A stretch of DNA of 27,029 nt from contig PDHQ01000398.1 of assembly GCA_003339415.1 (NCBI GenBank), forward strand, positions 1 to 27,029, read 5' to 3'. The notes beneath the pieces are model-generated. The model did not search any database. It saw nothing but the letters and a program-made list of their open reading frames with translations, and had not been told where the DNA came from. This stretch comes from Ophiocordyceps camponoti-saundersi (nom. inval.). Its lineage: Eukaryota > Ascomycota > Sordariomycetes > Hypocreales > Ophiocordycipitaceae. Below, in pieces: positions 10,933-21,149 of this stretch. How positions within the stretch are numbered: position 1 is the stretch's first letter; each line of letters starts with the position of its first letter. Made by a program: the position numbers and the translations under genes.

Positions 10933-11610
10933 GGCGGTAAAGTTAGTAAAAGCTATATAAATATTATAATTAGCCTTAAGTTATTATTATCGATCCTTAG
11001 CCTAAGCGGCTGCCTTCTCCTACTATAAGGCGAGAATATCTTACTAAGTTTACTTTTACCGCTATAAAGATTTTTTATAATAAGAGGCGAATATATTAAG
11101 GCTAGTAATAACTTACTTTTACTATTAAGCTTAATATTACTAATACTATACTATAATACCGCTTATATTATAGTAATATATCGATAATATAAATATAGGA
11201 ATAATATTACCGCTAAAAAAAATAAAAGCGTTAAAATTAGATAGCTTAAGTAACGGGGATATAAAGATATTAATAATAGCGTAAGGGGCGAGTTATATAA
11301 TATTAAGCTATATCTTAAAGCGGTTAGCGTAAGCTTAGAAAGCGGGTATTAAGATAATATAATAGCTAAGAGTATTATTTTTATAAGCGCGGGTAAGCTT
11401 CTAAATAGCTTTATTATTAGTAGCTATATTTTATAAATTATAGGCGGCCTACTAAAAGCGTACGTTCTTAGTAAAAAGGTACTTTTCTTAAAAATACCTT
11501 TTACGCCGCGAATAATACGCTTAATAGGCCGCCGCCTAGCTATAAATATATTTAGCTATACTCTTATTTATAAGGTTATTAAGGTAAAGCGTATATATAT
11601 ATAATACTTT
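10933..11610 (+). pseudogene. Third reading frame of element 1, unidentified, shared with element 2
   Basis: Codons starting at 10933 (position 1 modulo 3) give about 225 residues with few stops, in a different frame from pol. The N-terminal half has two Leu/Ile-rich stretches (about 10975-11035 and 11105-11190) that could be membrane segments, but TTA codons may be mutated TCA (Ser), so hydrophobicity may be overstated. The C-terminal part, with ISAGKLLNSF, then KKVLFLKIPF ending at 11502, aligns with FSARV...KKIFFLKVPF of element 2 (minus, near 20070). Similarity with mostly conservative changes between two distinct families supports a real ancestral protein. The position after pol recalls env-like or accessory ORFs of some LTR elements, but no family is recognised. 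Confidence 0.55.
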
Positions 11611-11904
11611 TATTAGTAATATAGCGTTTTTATTATCGCTATTTCCTTATATTATATACTCCCTTATAGCGTAAGTTAGCGTTAAGGGCGCGGCCGATAT
11701 ATTAGTAAGATAATAAATAAAATAATATACTAATAGAAAAAATAACGCGAGGAGGCGGCGCGGTAATAGCGTAATAATAATAAAGTTAATATTTTTAGAA
11801 TAAGTAATATATAGGAAAAGAAAAAAAAGGAAAAGGAACGCGTAAGGGAATTTTTATTTTATTTTAACTTATACCCCCGCTAGGGATAGAACTTTTATTT
11901 TCCC

Positions 11905-11916
11905 GGGGCGGCGGGG
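11905..11916 (+). other. Polypurine tract candidate of element 1
   Basis: The G-rich tract GGGGCGGCGGGG lies two bases before the 3' LTR (TATAAGGG at 11919). A purine tract at this place primes plus-strand DNA synthesis in LTR elements and agrees with the plus orientation given by the coding motifs. Confidence 0.6.
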
Positions 11917-11918
11917 TA

Positions 11919-12104
11919 TATAAGGGATTCGGGCTATACCCGAATAGCTAAGTTACGTAAGGTAATTAGTTATTTCCGCGCGTAGCGCGCGCGCGGATCG
12001 CCTACCCCTATTAGGCGTTACGACCCCTTTTCTATAATTTTTTATAGTCGTTCTAAATAATAAAGTTACCTCCTCGTAGATAGCCCGGAGGCCGAACCCT
12101 TATA
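11919..12104 (+). repeat. 3' LTR of element 1
   Basis: This 186-bp LTR begins TATAAGGG (from TGTAAGGG) and ends CCCTTATA. Differences from the 5' LTR are about 12 transitions and no indels. It has lost most of the CpA/TpG steps kept in the 5' copy. Confidence 0.95.
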
Positions 12105-12109
12105 ATAAG

Positions 12110-14230
12110 CTTTAAAAAAGCTTAGCTATAAAGTTTTACTTACTAAGCTATAAACTATATAATATTAAAGTTATTACTTATAAAAATAAGAAATCGCCTT
12201 TAATTATCTTTTTTCGCTTTCTTAATAAATAATTTTTATTATATTATAATATTTTAATATATTTACTAATAATTAAAGTTTAGCTATATTTATTAATCCC
12301 GCTTAGTATATTTTATATTTAAAATTATAAAAATAATATTTAAAGTTTATTATAAATATAAGTAAAAATTATATTATTAAAGTAATTTTAAAATTATTAA
12401 GTTAATTATAGCGTTTAATTACTTATATAGCTATAATATTAACTCCTTAATATCCGCTATAAATTTTACTTAAATAGCGGAAAATAAAAAGCGATTTTTT
12501 ACTTTTACTTATAAAATATTAAAATTAAAATATTTTTTAGCGTAATATTAAAGTAAAATTTAAAAAAGGAAAAATAATAAATAATATAAATTAAAAAATA
12601 TAATTAAAGCTAAGAAGATTAAAATCTAAGTTAAGATATATAAAAAAATAATTAAGCGTATTTTAGATTAGGTTAATAATATTAGCTTATCGCTTATATA
12701 CCTCCTAAGTAATCTTATAGAAAAAGGTAAAAAGTTTAAGGCGAAGTTAGTAAAAAGCGGAAAAAAGCTCCGCGGAGTAAGGGAAGGTATATTTATAAAG
12801 GTCCTAGGAGGGGTAATAGGCGTTAAAGTTGCTAAAAATAACTAGCGAAGTAAAGGTAGAGGCGGAGTATAAGGAGGAAAAAGGAGGAGGTAAATATAAA
12901 AAAGGTTTAGTATATATTCTAAATAGTAAGAAATAAATAATAAATACTTAAGGCTTATTATAAAAAAAAACTCTAATAAAGTTAGGCCTTATAATAAGGT
13001 TTTAATTATTAACTTTATATTATTTATATATATATAAAAAAGCTTTACTTTTACTTTAAATAAGGCGGTAAAAAGTAAATTTAGGAAGTAAAAGGTAATT
13101 ATATATATTAAGTTAAAATTCTTATATAATAATAATATTATAGCTTTTTTTACTAAATAAAGCGAGCTAAATAAAGCGGTTAATTTTTTATATATTTTAT
13201 AATAAAGTTATAATTTTTATAAAAACTAAGTATTAAGAATAATTATTTATAATTACTTTAACTATATAAAGTTTACTAATATAAACTTTACTTAAGATTA
13301 TTATAAAGCTAATTATAAGTTATAAAGTTTATTATATAGCTTATAGCTTTTATAAATATTACTAAATTAAAAGCTTTTTAAGAAGACTTAAGTAAATAGT
13401 ATATTATAAAAGGATTACTAAAATATATTTTTAAGGAATTTATAATATACTTACTTTTTTAAAAAAACTATAATAAAGCTTTTACTATTTTTATAAAATT
13501 ATTACTAAGTAAGGGCTAGAGGTTAAGTAGCTTATAATAATTAGAAAAAGTAAAGTTTATTAGGGAAGGTAAACTTAGTATAGCTTTATTATTTTTAAAA
13601 CTCTAAGTAATCTTTTAACTATATAAAATATATACTTTTATATAAAATATAATAATAAGGTCTTTTTCCTTTTTATATAAGGTAATTTTCTTTTTTATTA
13701 TTATATAAAGTAGCTATATAATATTTATATTAAGAGGGCTTTTAGTAATACTTAGTAATATACTTAAATTAGAAATATTTATAATATTACTTAAGGCGTA
13801 TAAAGTTTTTATAAAGCTTATAATAAATTATCTTTATATTTATAATTATTTTATTTAAGTAAAGCTTATTTATATCTTTTACGCTATTAAGGCTTATAAT
13901 AAAATAAGTTAGTAAGGCTTTCTTACTAATAATACGCTAAAGTTAAAGCGCCTTTATTTAAATTATATTAACCTTATTTACCTTCCTAATAATACTAAAT
14001 AGTATATTATAGTTATAGTTAGCTATTAAAGTTTAAATACTCTTAATAATAATAATATAAATTTAATATATATACTTAGCTTTTACTTTAAAAGCTTAAG
14101 CTACTTATTTATTACTTAAAATAAAGTTCTTATATTTTAAATTAAATATAATAATAAGATTACCGCTAGGAAATTAGCGCGTAGTAACTATTATAAAATA
14201 GCTTATAGCTTTATTAACTTTTAAATAAGG
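12110..14230 (+). pseudogene. Large degraded ORF, second part (after LTR element 1)
   Basis: If element 1 and one ATAAG copy are removed, the codon split by the insertion (G at 5622 plus CT at 12110-12111) leads into a frame (codons at 12112, 12181, 12481) that stays readable to about 13750. This includes a charged block near 12830-12930 (KITSEVKVEAEYKEEKGGG) with no stop over about 40 codons. From about 13796 to 14230 the frame one base further on is clearly better (LTNNTLKLKRLYLNY, ITARKLARSNYYKIAYSF), so there is an indel or intron between 13750 and 13900. Combined with 3036-5622 the ancestral product would exceed 1400 residues. No domain is recognised. Frame calls here are less certain than in the first part. 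Confidence 0.4.
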
Positions 14231-14234
14231 GCTA

Positions 14235-14757
14235 TTATTAAATATATAACATAGTTTAGTTTCCTTATTAGAGGAATAAATTAAGTAAAAATTAGCTTTT
14301 AAGTTTATTTTTATAGCTATTTTAAAAATTATATATTATAAATTAAGTTTTAAAAAAGACTTATAATAAAAACTTTATTATATAGAATTATAACTTTATT
14401 TTAAACTTTATATTTTTATATTTTAAATTACTAATTTAAATACTTATTTTAAAATTTTTAATATTTAATTAAATAGTTTTTATTTTTTTCTTTTTTTCTT
14501 TTCTTATTTTTATATAAGAAAATAACTTCCTATTATCTCTCTTATAAAAAATTACTATCTAGCCCCTCTCCTTATAGCTAGAGATCCCCTTTTATATTAG
14601 TTAAAAACTCTAGTTACCTAAGAAGTTACGCCTTTTAAGTATTTATTACGCTTACTTAAGGTATCCTTCTTCCCTCGCTAAAAAAAAGTAACGCTATATA
14701 AGTTAATTATAATTATAAAAAATTTTTACTTAAAATATAATAATAATAATATTTATA
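14235..14757. other. AT-rich, partly pyrimidine-rich stretch, no gene seen
   Basis: After the second part of the large degraded ORF the sequence turns pyrimidine-rich (about 14470-14660) and shows no frame with low stop density. It ends at the left inverted repeat near 14758. Confidence 0.5.
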
Positions 14758-14900
14758 CGCTAGTATGCCTAATATAGCTTAGAACTATCCTATATATATT
14801 CTAAGAGTAGGAAAAACCGGAGAACTCGGAGTAAAACCCTCCCCTTAAGCGTTACTTTAGTTTAGGGCCGGACTAAGTCCGCACCCGGCACTCTATACCT
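14758..14900 (+). repeat. Left inverted repeat of the 3.4-kb candidate element
   Basis: This arm pairs with 18010-18145. It is the less mutated arm and keeps CpA/TpG (TATGCC near 14764, CGCACCCGGCAC near 14880). It contains the near-palindrome CCGGACTAAGTCCG at 14868-14882, with the same GGACTAA words as the left end of the window; whether that is more than chance is unknown. Confidence 0.6.
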
Positions 14901-15240
14901 TAAATAAGTCTAATAGTAATAAGTAATTAGAAAGCTAATATTTCCTCTAAAATAGAGTTTACGGTAATAAGAGTACGCGTAGTCTAAGTTTAATATAAAG
15001 TTTATATAGCTATTTATTTTCCTAAATATTATTATTATTATAAACTAAATCTCCGCGCTTAATTATAATATCCTAAATAATCTATTTAATTAAGGCTTTA
15101 TTAATATAATTAAGGAATATATAAAAGTTTTATTAGCTTATAATAAATTTTATAATAGCTAGTTTCGAAAAGCGGCTTAATTATCGTAGCGGAGCTATAA
15201 ATAAGTTTAAAAAGGGGGTTAGAAGCGAAGCTATTATATT

Positions 15241-16620
15241 CGCTTTTTAGCGTTTCCGCCTTAGCTATTATTAAACTCCGGTTAGCGCTAAAGGGGGAGG
15301 AGGGGTAATATATACGAAATTCTAATTTATAAATTTTTAAAGTTAGGAAATATAAGTATTCTTCGCCTAATCTTATATTACTCTTATCTTAAAGTAAAGT
15401 TAACTTTACTTAAAGTAAGTTCCTTAATAAAAAGGGTAATAATATAATCTTTTTCTATATATTATAAAATAAGCTAACTTACTTTTTATATATAGAAAAG
15501 TAAAATACTAGCTATATTATAGCTTCGTTATATAATATTTAGCGATATATCTAAGCTAGTAATATTTAAAATATTACTAAAGTTAGATTTTTAGCTTATA
15601 AGGTTTTATATTAAAAATCTCTACTTATATTATTATACCCTTATTATAAATCTAGTTTATATTTATTACGCTATTAATAGTAATTATAAAGGAGCTCCGC
15701 TAAATTTTTAAATAATATCTTTTCGTATATAATTATATTATTAAAACTTTATTTAATAACTTAATTTTTTTTTAAAAGGTTTCTTTATTACCTTACTATA
15801 AAGCTTACGCTAGTACTTTTTTTATAATAAAAGTATAATTTCCGCTAATAAAGCGTACCTTTTTTCTAAAAATAATATAAAGCTACCTTAAATTAAACTA
15901 AAGTTTATAAATAATATTTTAAAATATTATTATAATATTACCGCTAAGTAGTTTCCTTATTATAAAAGCTTAGCTTTATTTACGAAATTTATAATTAACG
16001 CTTATTATAGTTATTTTAAGGCCTTAGACTTAGAGTAAAATAATAATAAAGTTAGAGTAAATTATAAGCTAACGCTTATATTACTTAGGAACTTATTTTT
16101 TAATAATTTTCTCTAGCGCTTTAGCTATAATCGTAGCTTATATTAAAGGAGCTCCGCTCCCCCTAAAGCTATAAAAAAAAGAGGAAACCGCGGCTATAAT
16201 AGCTAAGATAATATTACTAATTAATAAAGTTAAAATAAGGGGGGCGCCTCCCTAGACCCTCTTAGACTCCGCTACTTATTCGATAATTATTTATATAAAG
16301 ATTAAGGTATCTCTTAAAATAATCTTATTAATACTCGCCTTAGCTTTTAATAAAGTAAAAAGTATAATAAACTTTTAAGTCTAAGTTTATTATAATTTAA
16401 AGTAAAGCTATATTTTAGGTAAAAAATTTTTATAATTATAATTAACTTATATAGCGTTACTCTCCCCTCTAAAGTTACTCTAGGCGTAGCTTAAGGCTAT
16501 CGCTACGGGGTAATAGAAAAAGCGGAGTCCGCTTATAATATAAGAATAAAAAGTCTATATCCGCGTCGCTATAAGCGTAGAATCTGTAAAATATATAAGA
16601 GTTATTACTTAAAATATAGT
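15241..16620 (+). pseudogene. Degraded ORF inside the 3.4-kb candidate element
   Basis: The frame with codons starting at 15301, 15415 and 15778 (1 modulo 3) reads for about 460 codons with roughly one stop in 20. A run of nearly 50 codons (15301-15450) has none. Recognisable stretches include RGNIYEILIYKFL, NYKGAPLNF and ISANKAYLFSK. GC-richer blocks (SSAPP near 16150, GGAPP near 16240) survive. Many Asn/Lys codons after T may be former Asp/Glu. It is the only sizeable frame between the inverted repeats, so a transposase is the natural guess, but no DDE/D, hAT, MULE or Tc1 signature was found. Downstream 16650-17250 reads less well and could be an extension. Confidence 0.4.
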
Positions 16621-18009
16621 TTTACTTAATAGTATAATAATTTTAAACTTAAAAGTTTACTATATTTATTATTTTATTTAAAGCTAAGGTAAATATTAAT
16701 AAGATTATTTTAAAAGATACTTTTATTTTTATATAGGTAATTATTAAATAAGTAGCGGAGTTTAAAAAGGTTTAGGAAAGCGCTTTCCTTACTTTAACTT
16801 TATTAATAAATAATATTTTCTTAGCTATTATAGCTATAGTTTCCTCTCTTTCTTATAGCTACTTTACTTTAAGTTTAAGGCCTTAAAATAACTATAATAA
16901 ATATTAATTATAAACTTTATAAGTAAGGCTAAGCTTTTATAATAAGGAAATTACTTAATAGTAATATTATAATAATATTTTAAAATATTATTTATAAGCT
17001 TTAATTTAATCTAAGGTAATTTTATATTATTTTTAGAGAAAAAGTATATTTAATTAGCTAAAGTTATATTTTTATTATAAAAAAAGTATTAATATAAGCT
17101 TTATAATAAAATAATAAGGAAGCTTTTTAAAAAAAGATTAAGTTCTTAAATAAAATTCTAATAATATAATTATATATAAAAAAATATTATTTAAAAACTT
17201 AGCAAAGCTTTTTAATAATTATTATTAATAATATAATAAATATAAATTAAATTTATAATAAAAATATAATAATATAAATAAAGATTTTTAATATTAAATT
17301 ATATATGCTAAAAGTTAAACTTTAATAATATTTTAAATATTATTAATTTAAATATATTATTAAATATTATATAATTAAGTTATAATATAATAAGTGCTTT
17401 ACTATTTTATATATAAAAAGTAAGTTTACTTATTTTATAACTTATAAGAAAAGACTATATTATTACTTTTTTTATTAAAAGTTTTACCCTTAATAAAATT
17501 AACTTTACTTTAAAATAAAAGTAATATAAAATTAAGCGAAAAATATATATATTACTTAGCTTTAAAGGTTTATAAACTTAAACTTTATTTATACCGCCCC
17601 TCCTCCTTTTTTAATATTAATTAAAGTTTAGTAATAATAAGGGCGGAAATACTAAAAAGTAAATATAATAATACCTCCCTTAACCCCCTTTTTAAACTTA
17701 TTTATAGCTCCGCTATAATAATTTAGCTATTTTTTAAGATTAGCTATTATAAAGTTTATTATAAAATAATAAAACTTTTATATATTCCTTAATTATATTA
17801 ATAAGGCCTTAATTAATTAGATTATTAAGGCTATTTTAATTAATTATAAAAACTTAGTTTATAATAATAATAATAGCTAAGAGGATAAATAAATTATATA
17901 AACTTTATACTAAACTTAGTTTATATATACCCTTATTATTATAAAATCCGCTTTAAGGGAAATATTAGCTTTTTAATTACTAATTATCCCTTAACTTATT
18001 AAATATATA
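16621..18009. other. Interior of the 3.4-kb element without clear gene
   Basis: Very AT-rich sequence. One + frame near 16780-16880 is open for about 30 codons, and stops then become dense. Around 17590-17710 there are GC-richer pieces (CCGCCCCTCC and GGGCGGAAAT) that are partly inverted with respect to each other. No family recognised. Confidence 0.4.
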
Positions 18010-18145
18010 AAGTACTAGGTACGAGTAAGGTTTAACCTAAAGCTAAGGTAATACTTAAAAGGAGGGTTTTACTTTAAGTTTTTTAATTTTTCCCTCTTTT
18101 AGAATATATATAAGATATTTCTAAGCTATATAAGGTATATTAGCA
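18010..18145 (-). repeat. Right inverted repeat of the 3.4-kb candidate element
   Basis: Reverse complement of 14758-14900, more heavily mutated. The shared blocks are GGAGGGTTTTACT near 18062 and AGAATATATA near 18100, and the outer end is TAGCA at 18141-18145. Outside it begins a TTA/ATT microsatellite (18150-18180) that is not shared. Confidence 0.6.
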
Positions 18146-18618
18146 TATTAATATTATTATTATTATTATTATATATTATTATTATCCTTATCTTTTCTTA
18201 TTTTATTATTCTTTCCTTATTTTTTCTTATATTATATAATATTACCGCGGCTATTAGCTGCTTTTTTATACGCGCTATATACTTAGCTTAGCTTTATACT
18301 AGCCGCGGTCTTTCTATATAGCAGGGAGTTTTACCTTTTTTAAGAGAGTTTTTTCTACCCGACTTACTATTAAAGTTCTAGCAGCTATTATAGCTATTAG
18401 GGTATTCTAATAATAATAATAATAACTAGCTAACTAATATTAAATATTATTATAATAATATTTTATATTTATAAATATAAGAAAGTGTAAAAGTAATTAA
18501 TTAATATTTAGATTAAAAGCTATAATTTAATATAAATAAGCGTTAAGATAATTAAAATACCCTTCTTTTTATTTTAAACTTTACTTATAACTTCTTTTAA
18601 TATACGTTAATTAGTATA
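18146..18618. other. Microsatellite and unassigned sequence
   Basis: A TTA repeat at 18150-18185 is followed by T-rich sequence. A GC-richer patch with the inverted words CCGCGGCTATTAG (about 18244) and CTAGCCGCGG (about 18299) can pair into a hairpin of about 60 bases. Several GCA/TGC steps survive (18260, 18322, 18383). An AAT repeat follows near 18410-18425. No coding frame was recognised. Confidence 0.5.
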
Positions 18619-19285
18619 ACGCCGCTTATTATTACTTTTCGTAAAAATATAAAAAACCCTTTTTTAATTTTTAATATTAAAAATATATTAAGCCTGATTA
18701 CTATAGCTTATAAACTTATTACTAAAATAAAAAAGTATAATAATAAGCTTAGGCTACCGCTATAAAAGTATAAAGTAAATATAAAACTTAAGCTAATAAG
18801 GAATATTACTTAGTAAATTTTATAATTAGTAATAAAGTATTCCTTAGCTATAAAGGTTTTATAATAATTATATTAATAATATAACTTAACGCTTAATAGT
18901 TTAGCCTTTTTATAGTTTTTAAAAAATATAGCTATAGCTATATTTTAACCTTAATTAATAATTATTAAATAATAAACTTATTTTATATTAATTATTTTTA
19001 TAAAGCTATTATAAACTTATTATTTAAGTAAAAATTATTACTTATAAAACTTTAAGATATTAATAATATACTTAAATAGAAAATAAATTAAATTTTATAG
19101 TTTTATATTATTAAACGCTATTAATAGCTAAAATATTAAGTTTAATAATAAGGTTATAATTTAAATAAAATATAATATTTAATAAAGAACTTTTACTATA
19201 TACTAATAGCTATTAATAATTTTTATAAATATTTTCTAAATATAGCTAACTTACTTATTAATCTTTAATATTAAATTAAAAGTAT
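18619..19285 (+). pseudogene. Degraded ORF, first part (interrupted by LTR element 2)
   Basis: Codons starting at 18619 (1 modulo 3) are free of stops for about 48 codons (TPLIITFRKNIKNPFLIF...), then read on to 19285 with stops of the TAA/TAG type only. The composition is Leu/Ile/Lys-rich with predicted helices and no recognised domain. Element 2 is inserted at the end. Removing it and one target copy, the split codon T(19285)+TA(26213-26214) continues in a readable frame. The start is uncertain. It may be a second gene of the large host element or an unrelated older gene. Confidence 0.35.
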
Positions 19286-19535
19286 TATAAAGGTCCTACA
19301 CTCCTTAATATCTATAAGAAGCTAACTTTATTAATATAGAATAACTTAAGAGGTTCTAAGATATATACGGTATATATACTTAGGGTTATAGTCCGTATAT
19401 AGCCCGCGCCTATCCCGCGCGCGGCGCTAACTAATCGTATATACTTATATATACCCCGCGCTTATTATATACGCGGATTTAACTAAGCACCCCCTACGTA
19501 ACTTAGCTATTTAAGCGTAGCCTAAATCCCTTATA
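19286..19535 (-). repeat. 3' LTR of element 2 (left copy)
   Basis: This 250-bp LTR reads on the + strand from TATAAAGG to CCCTTATA, derived from TG...CA ends. It aligns without gaps to 25958-26207, with about 29 differences, all transitions. On its own strand the start TATAAGGGATT, GGCTACGCTTAAATAGCTAAGTTACGTA resembles the start of the element 1 LTR. A CpG-rich block (CCCGCGCGCGGCGC) near 19415-19430 is less mutated than in the right copy. Confidence 0.94.
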
Positions 19536-19550
19536 TACTTTATCGCCTTA
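19536..19550 (-). other. Polypurine tract candidate of element 2
   Basis: On the minus strand TAAGGCGATAAAG lies directly before the 3' LTR. It is mostly purine, though less pure than the tract of element 1. Its place next to this LTR supports the minus orientation. Confidence 0.4.
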
Positions 19551-19949
19551 GGAAAAAAGTATTTCTAGCTATAATATATATATATATAAGGTATAAGTTA
19601 AAATACCCCTTATATAGAAAATTTTTCTTCTTTTTTTTTTATTTTTCTCCTTAAACTAGTTATATTATTTTCCCTTACTAAGTAAATAATTCTTTAAGCT
19701 TTATATTTTATTACTCCGTTACTATATCCTTATAGTTTTTTTATTATTATTATTATTATTTAAGCTCTCTTATAATTATTTATTTTTTTTATTATTATTA
19801 TTGTTTTTTAAGCTCTCTATATCTATTAAGTTATTATATTATTACTTTAATATATTATTTAGTTAGCTATAGTTATTACTTTATATAATAAGTAGCTATA
19901 CTATAAAAAGGGATTTAGATAATAAAAATATTACTATATTATAAAAGGT

Positions 19950-20520
19950 AAAATATTTATATACTCCTTATATTTAAAATTTTTATAATAGCTATAATAT
20001 TAATTATTAACGCGATTATAAGATAGCTTATAAAGCGTATAAGTAGTAGCGAAAACGGTACTTTTAGGAAAAATATTTTTTTATTATAAATATACGCTTA
20101 TAGCGGGCTATCTATAACTTATAAATAATAGTTAGGGAAAGATAAGCTATTACTTTACTTACTTACCCTCGCGCTAAAAAAATACTTAGCTAGCGCGCTT
20201 AGCTTATACTAGAGTTTCTTACTCGCGTTAACTACTTATAAGCTATATTAGCCGCTACTTATATTATACCGCGCCTAGTAACTAATTTTTACGCCCCCTT
20301 TACGCTTAAATAATAATAGTTCTCTACGCTTATCCCCGCTACTAGTAATATAATCGCTATACCCGCCTTATATATTTTAATATACGGTATATTTTTAGCG
20401 ATAATATAATATTAGTAATAGTAATAATAATAATAGGGCGCCCTTATTATTAGCTTTAATTTTTTCGCCTTATAATATAAAGCGTTTTTTTAATAATAAA
20501 AGGAATAATAATAGTAAATT
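19950..20520 (-). pseudogene. Third reading frame of element 2, unidentified, shared with element 1
   Basis: On the minus strand the codons ending in KKIFFLKVPF (20084 down to 20053) match KKVLFLKIPF of element 1. Upstream FSARV, L-stop-VI and AYIYN match ISAGK, L-stop-II and AYVLS at similar spacing, with the same TAG/TAA stop in the shared Leu-stop-Ile/Val motif. The N-terminal part has a Leu run (LLLLLLLLILYY, near 20430), as in element 1. Here the frame coincides with the pol frame, whereas in element 1 it does not. No family is recognised. The region from about 19550 to 19950 is AT-rich with TTA repeats and no clear frame. Confidence 0.5.
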
Positions 20521-21149
20521 CTTAAGTAATAATAAAATAAGCGGGCTACTTAGATTATAAATTACTAAGTAAATATTAATATATAAGAGTAGGAGAATAA
20601 AAAAAGAATAATATCTCTTATTAAATAATTATAATACTAACTAATTTATATAATATATTAAGCTTACTTATTACCTCGCTATACGCTACTTTTACTAGCT
20701 TATATATATTATCTAGCTTTTAATTACTTAGTACTTACGCGTAATACCTATTCTCCCCCCTTACTATATATTAGTAAAGCGGTTTTACGCTAGCGCCTAC
20801 GCGCGGCGCGCGCGGCCTAGAAGCGGGATAAGTAAAACTCCCGCTATTAGCGTTATATTAAATATTCCCCTAACTATATAATACGCCCTCCCTTACTTAG
20901 GGATATATTTATTATAAGTTAATATTAGCGCTAAGCTATAGCTAATATTATAATAATCTTTTAAGTTACTTAATTATAGTAAAAAATTATAGGAAAAAGA
21001 TAAAGAAAGTAAATACTAGCTTAAAGCTAATATAAGAAAAGAAAAGGAGTAAGTAGATAAGGAATAAAGGGGAATAAGGGGCGGGGGGGTAATATTATAC
21101 TTATAAAATAAAAAAGAAAAATTACTTAAAGGGGATAATTAGCTATAAG

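Larger units (their letters stand above)
5618..12109 (+). mobile_element. LTR element 1: Ty3/gypsy chromovirus, complete but mutated
   Basis: The element spans 5623-12104 (6482 bp), with two 186-bp LTRs and a perfect 5-bp target duplication ATAAG at 5618-5622 and 12105-12109. The order gag, reverse transcriptase, RNase H, integrase, chromodomain places it in the chromovirus branch of Ty3/gypsy (Metaviridae). Plus orientation follows from the coding motifs and from the G-rich polypurine tract before the 3' LTR. An extra reading frame lies between the chromodomain and the 3' LTR. Numerous TAA/TAG codons in every domain and loss of CpA show inactivation by RIP. It interrupts the large degraded ORF that begins near 3036, so it inserted after that ORF was in place. 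Confidence 0.93.
14758..18145. mobile_element. Candidate DNA transposon bounded by inverted repeats
   Basis: About 140 bases at 14758-14900 match 18010-18145 in reverse complement, and similarity stops abruptly outside. The outer ends read CGCTAGTATGCC on the left, and TGCTAATATACC on the complement of the right. A block with AGAATATATA and GGAGGGTTTTAC follows inward. Flanking bases are TA on both sides, which would fit a TA target duplication, but two bases in AT-rich DNA prove little. The 3.4-kb length suits a DNA transposon. One degraded frame lies inside (15241-16620) but no DDE transposase motif was recognised, so the class is open. It lies in sequence without coding signal between two degraded frames. 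Confidence 0.5.

Noticed and set aside
12660..13890. Reading frame at codons in phase 12672 with a Gly-rich stretch near 12780-12850
   Set aside because: Stops become very dense after 12850 and especially at 13600-13800. The neighbouring frame starting at 12112 is more coherent and joins the upstream ORF, so this one is treated as a shadow.
14758..18145. The two inverted arms as LTRs of a third retrotransposon
   Set aside because: The copies are inverted, not direct, and no gag or pol motif was found between them.
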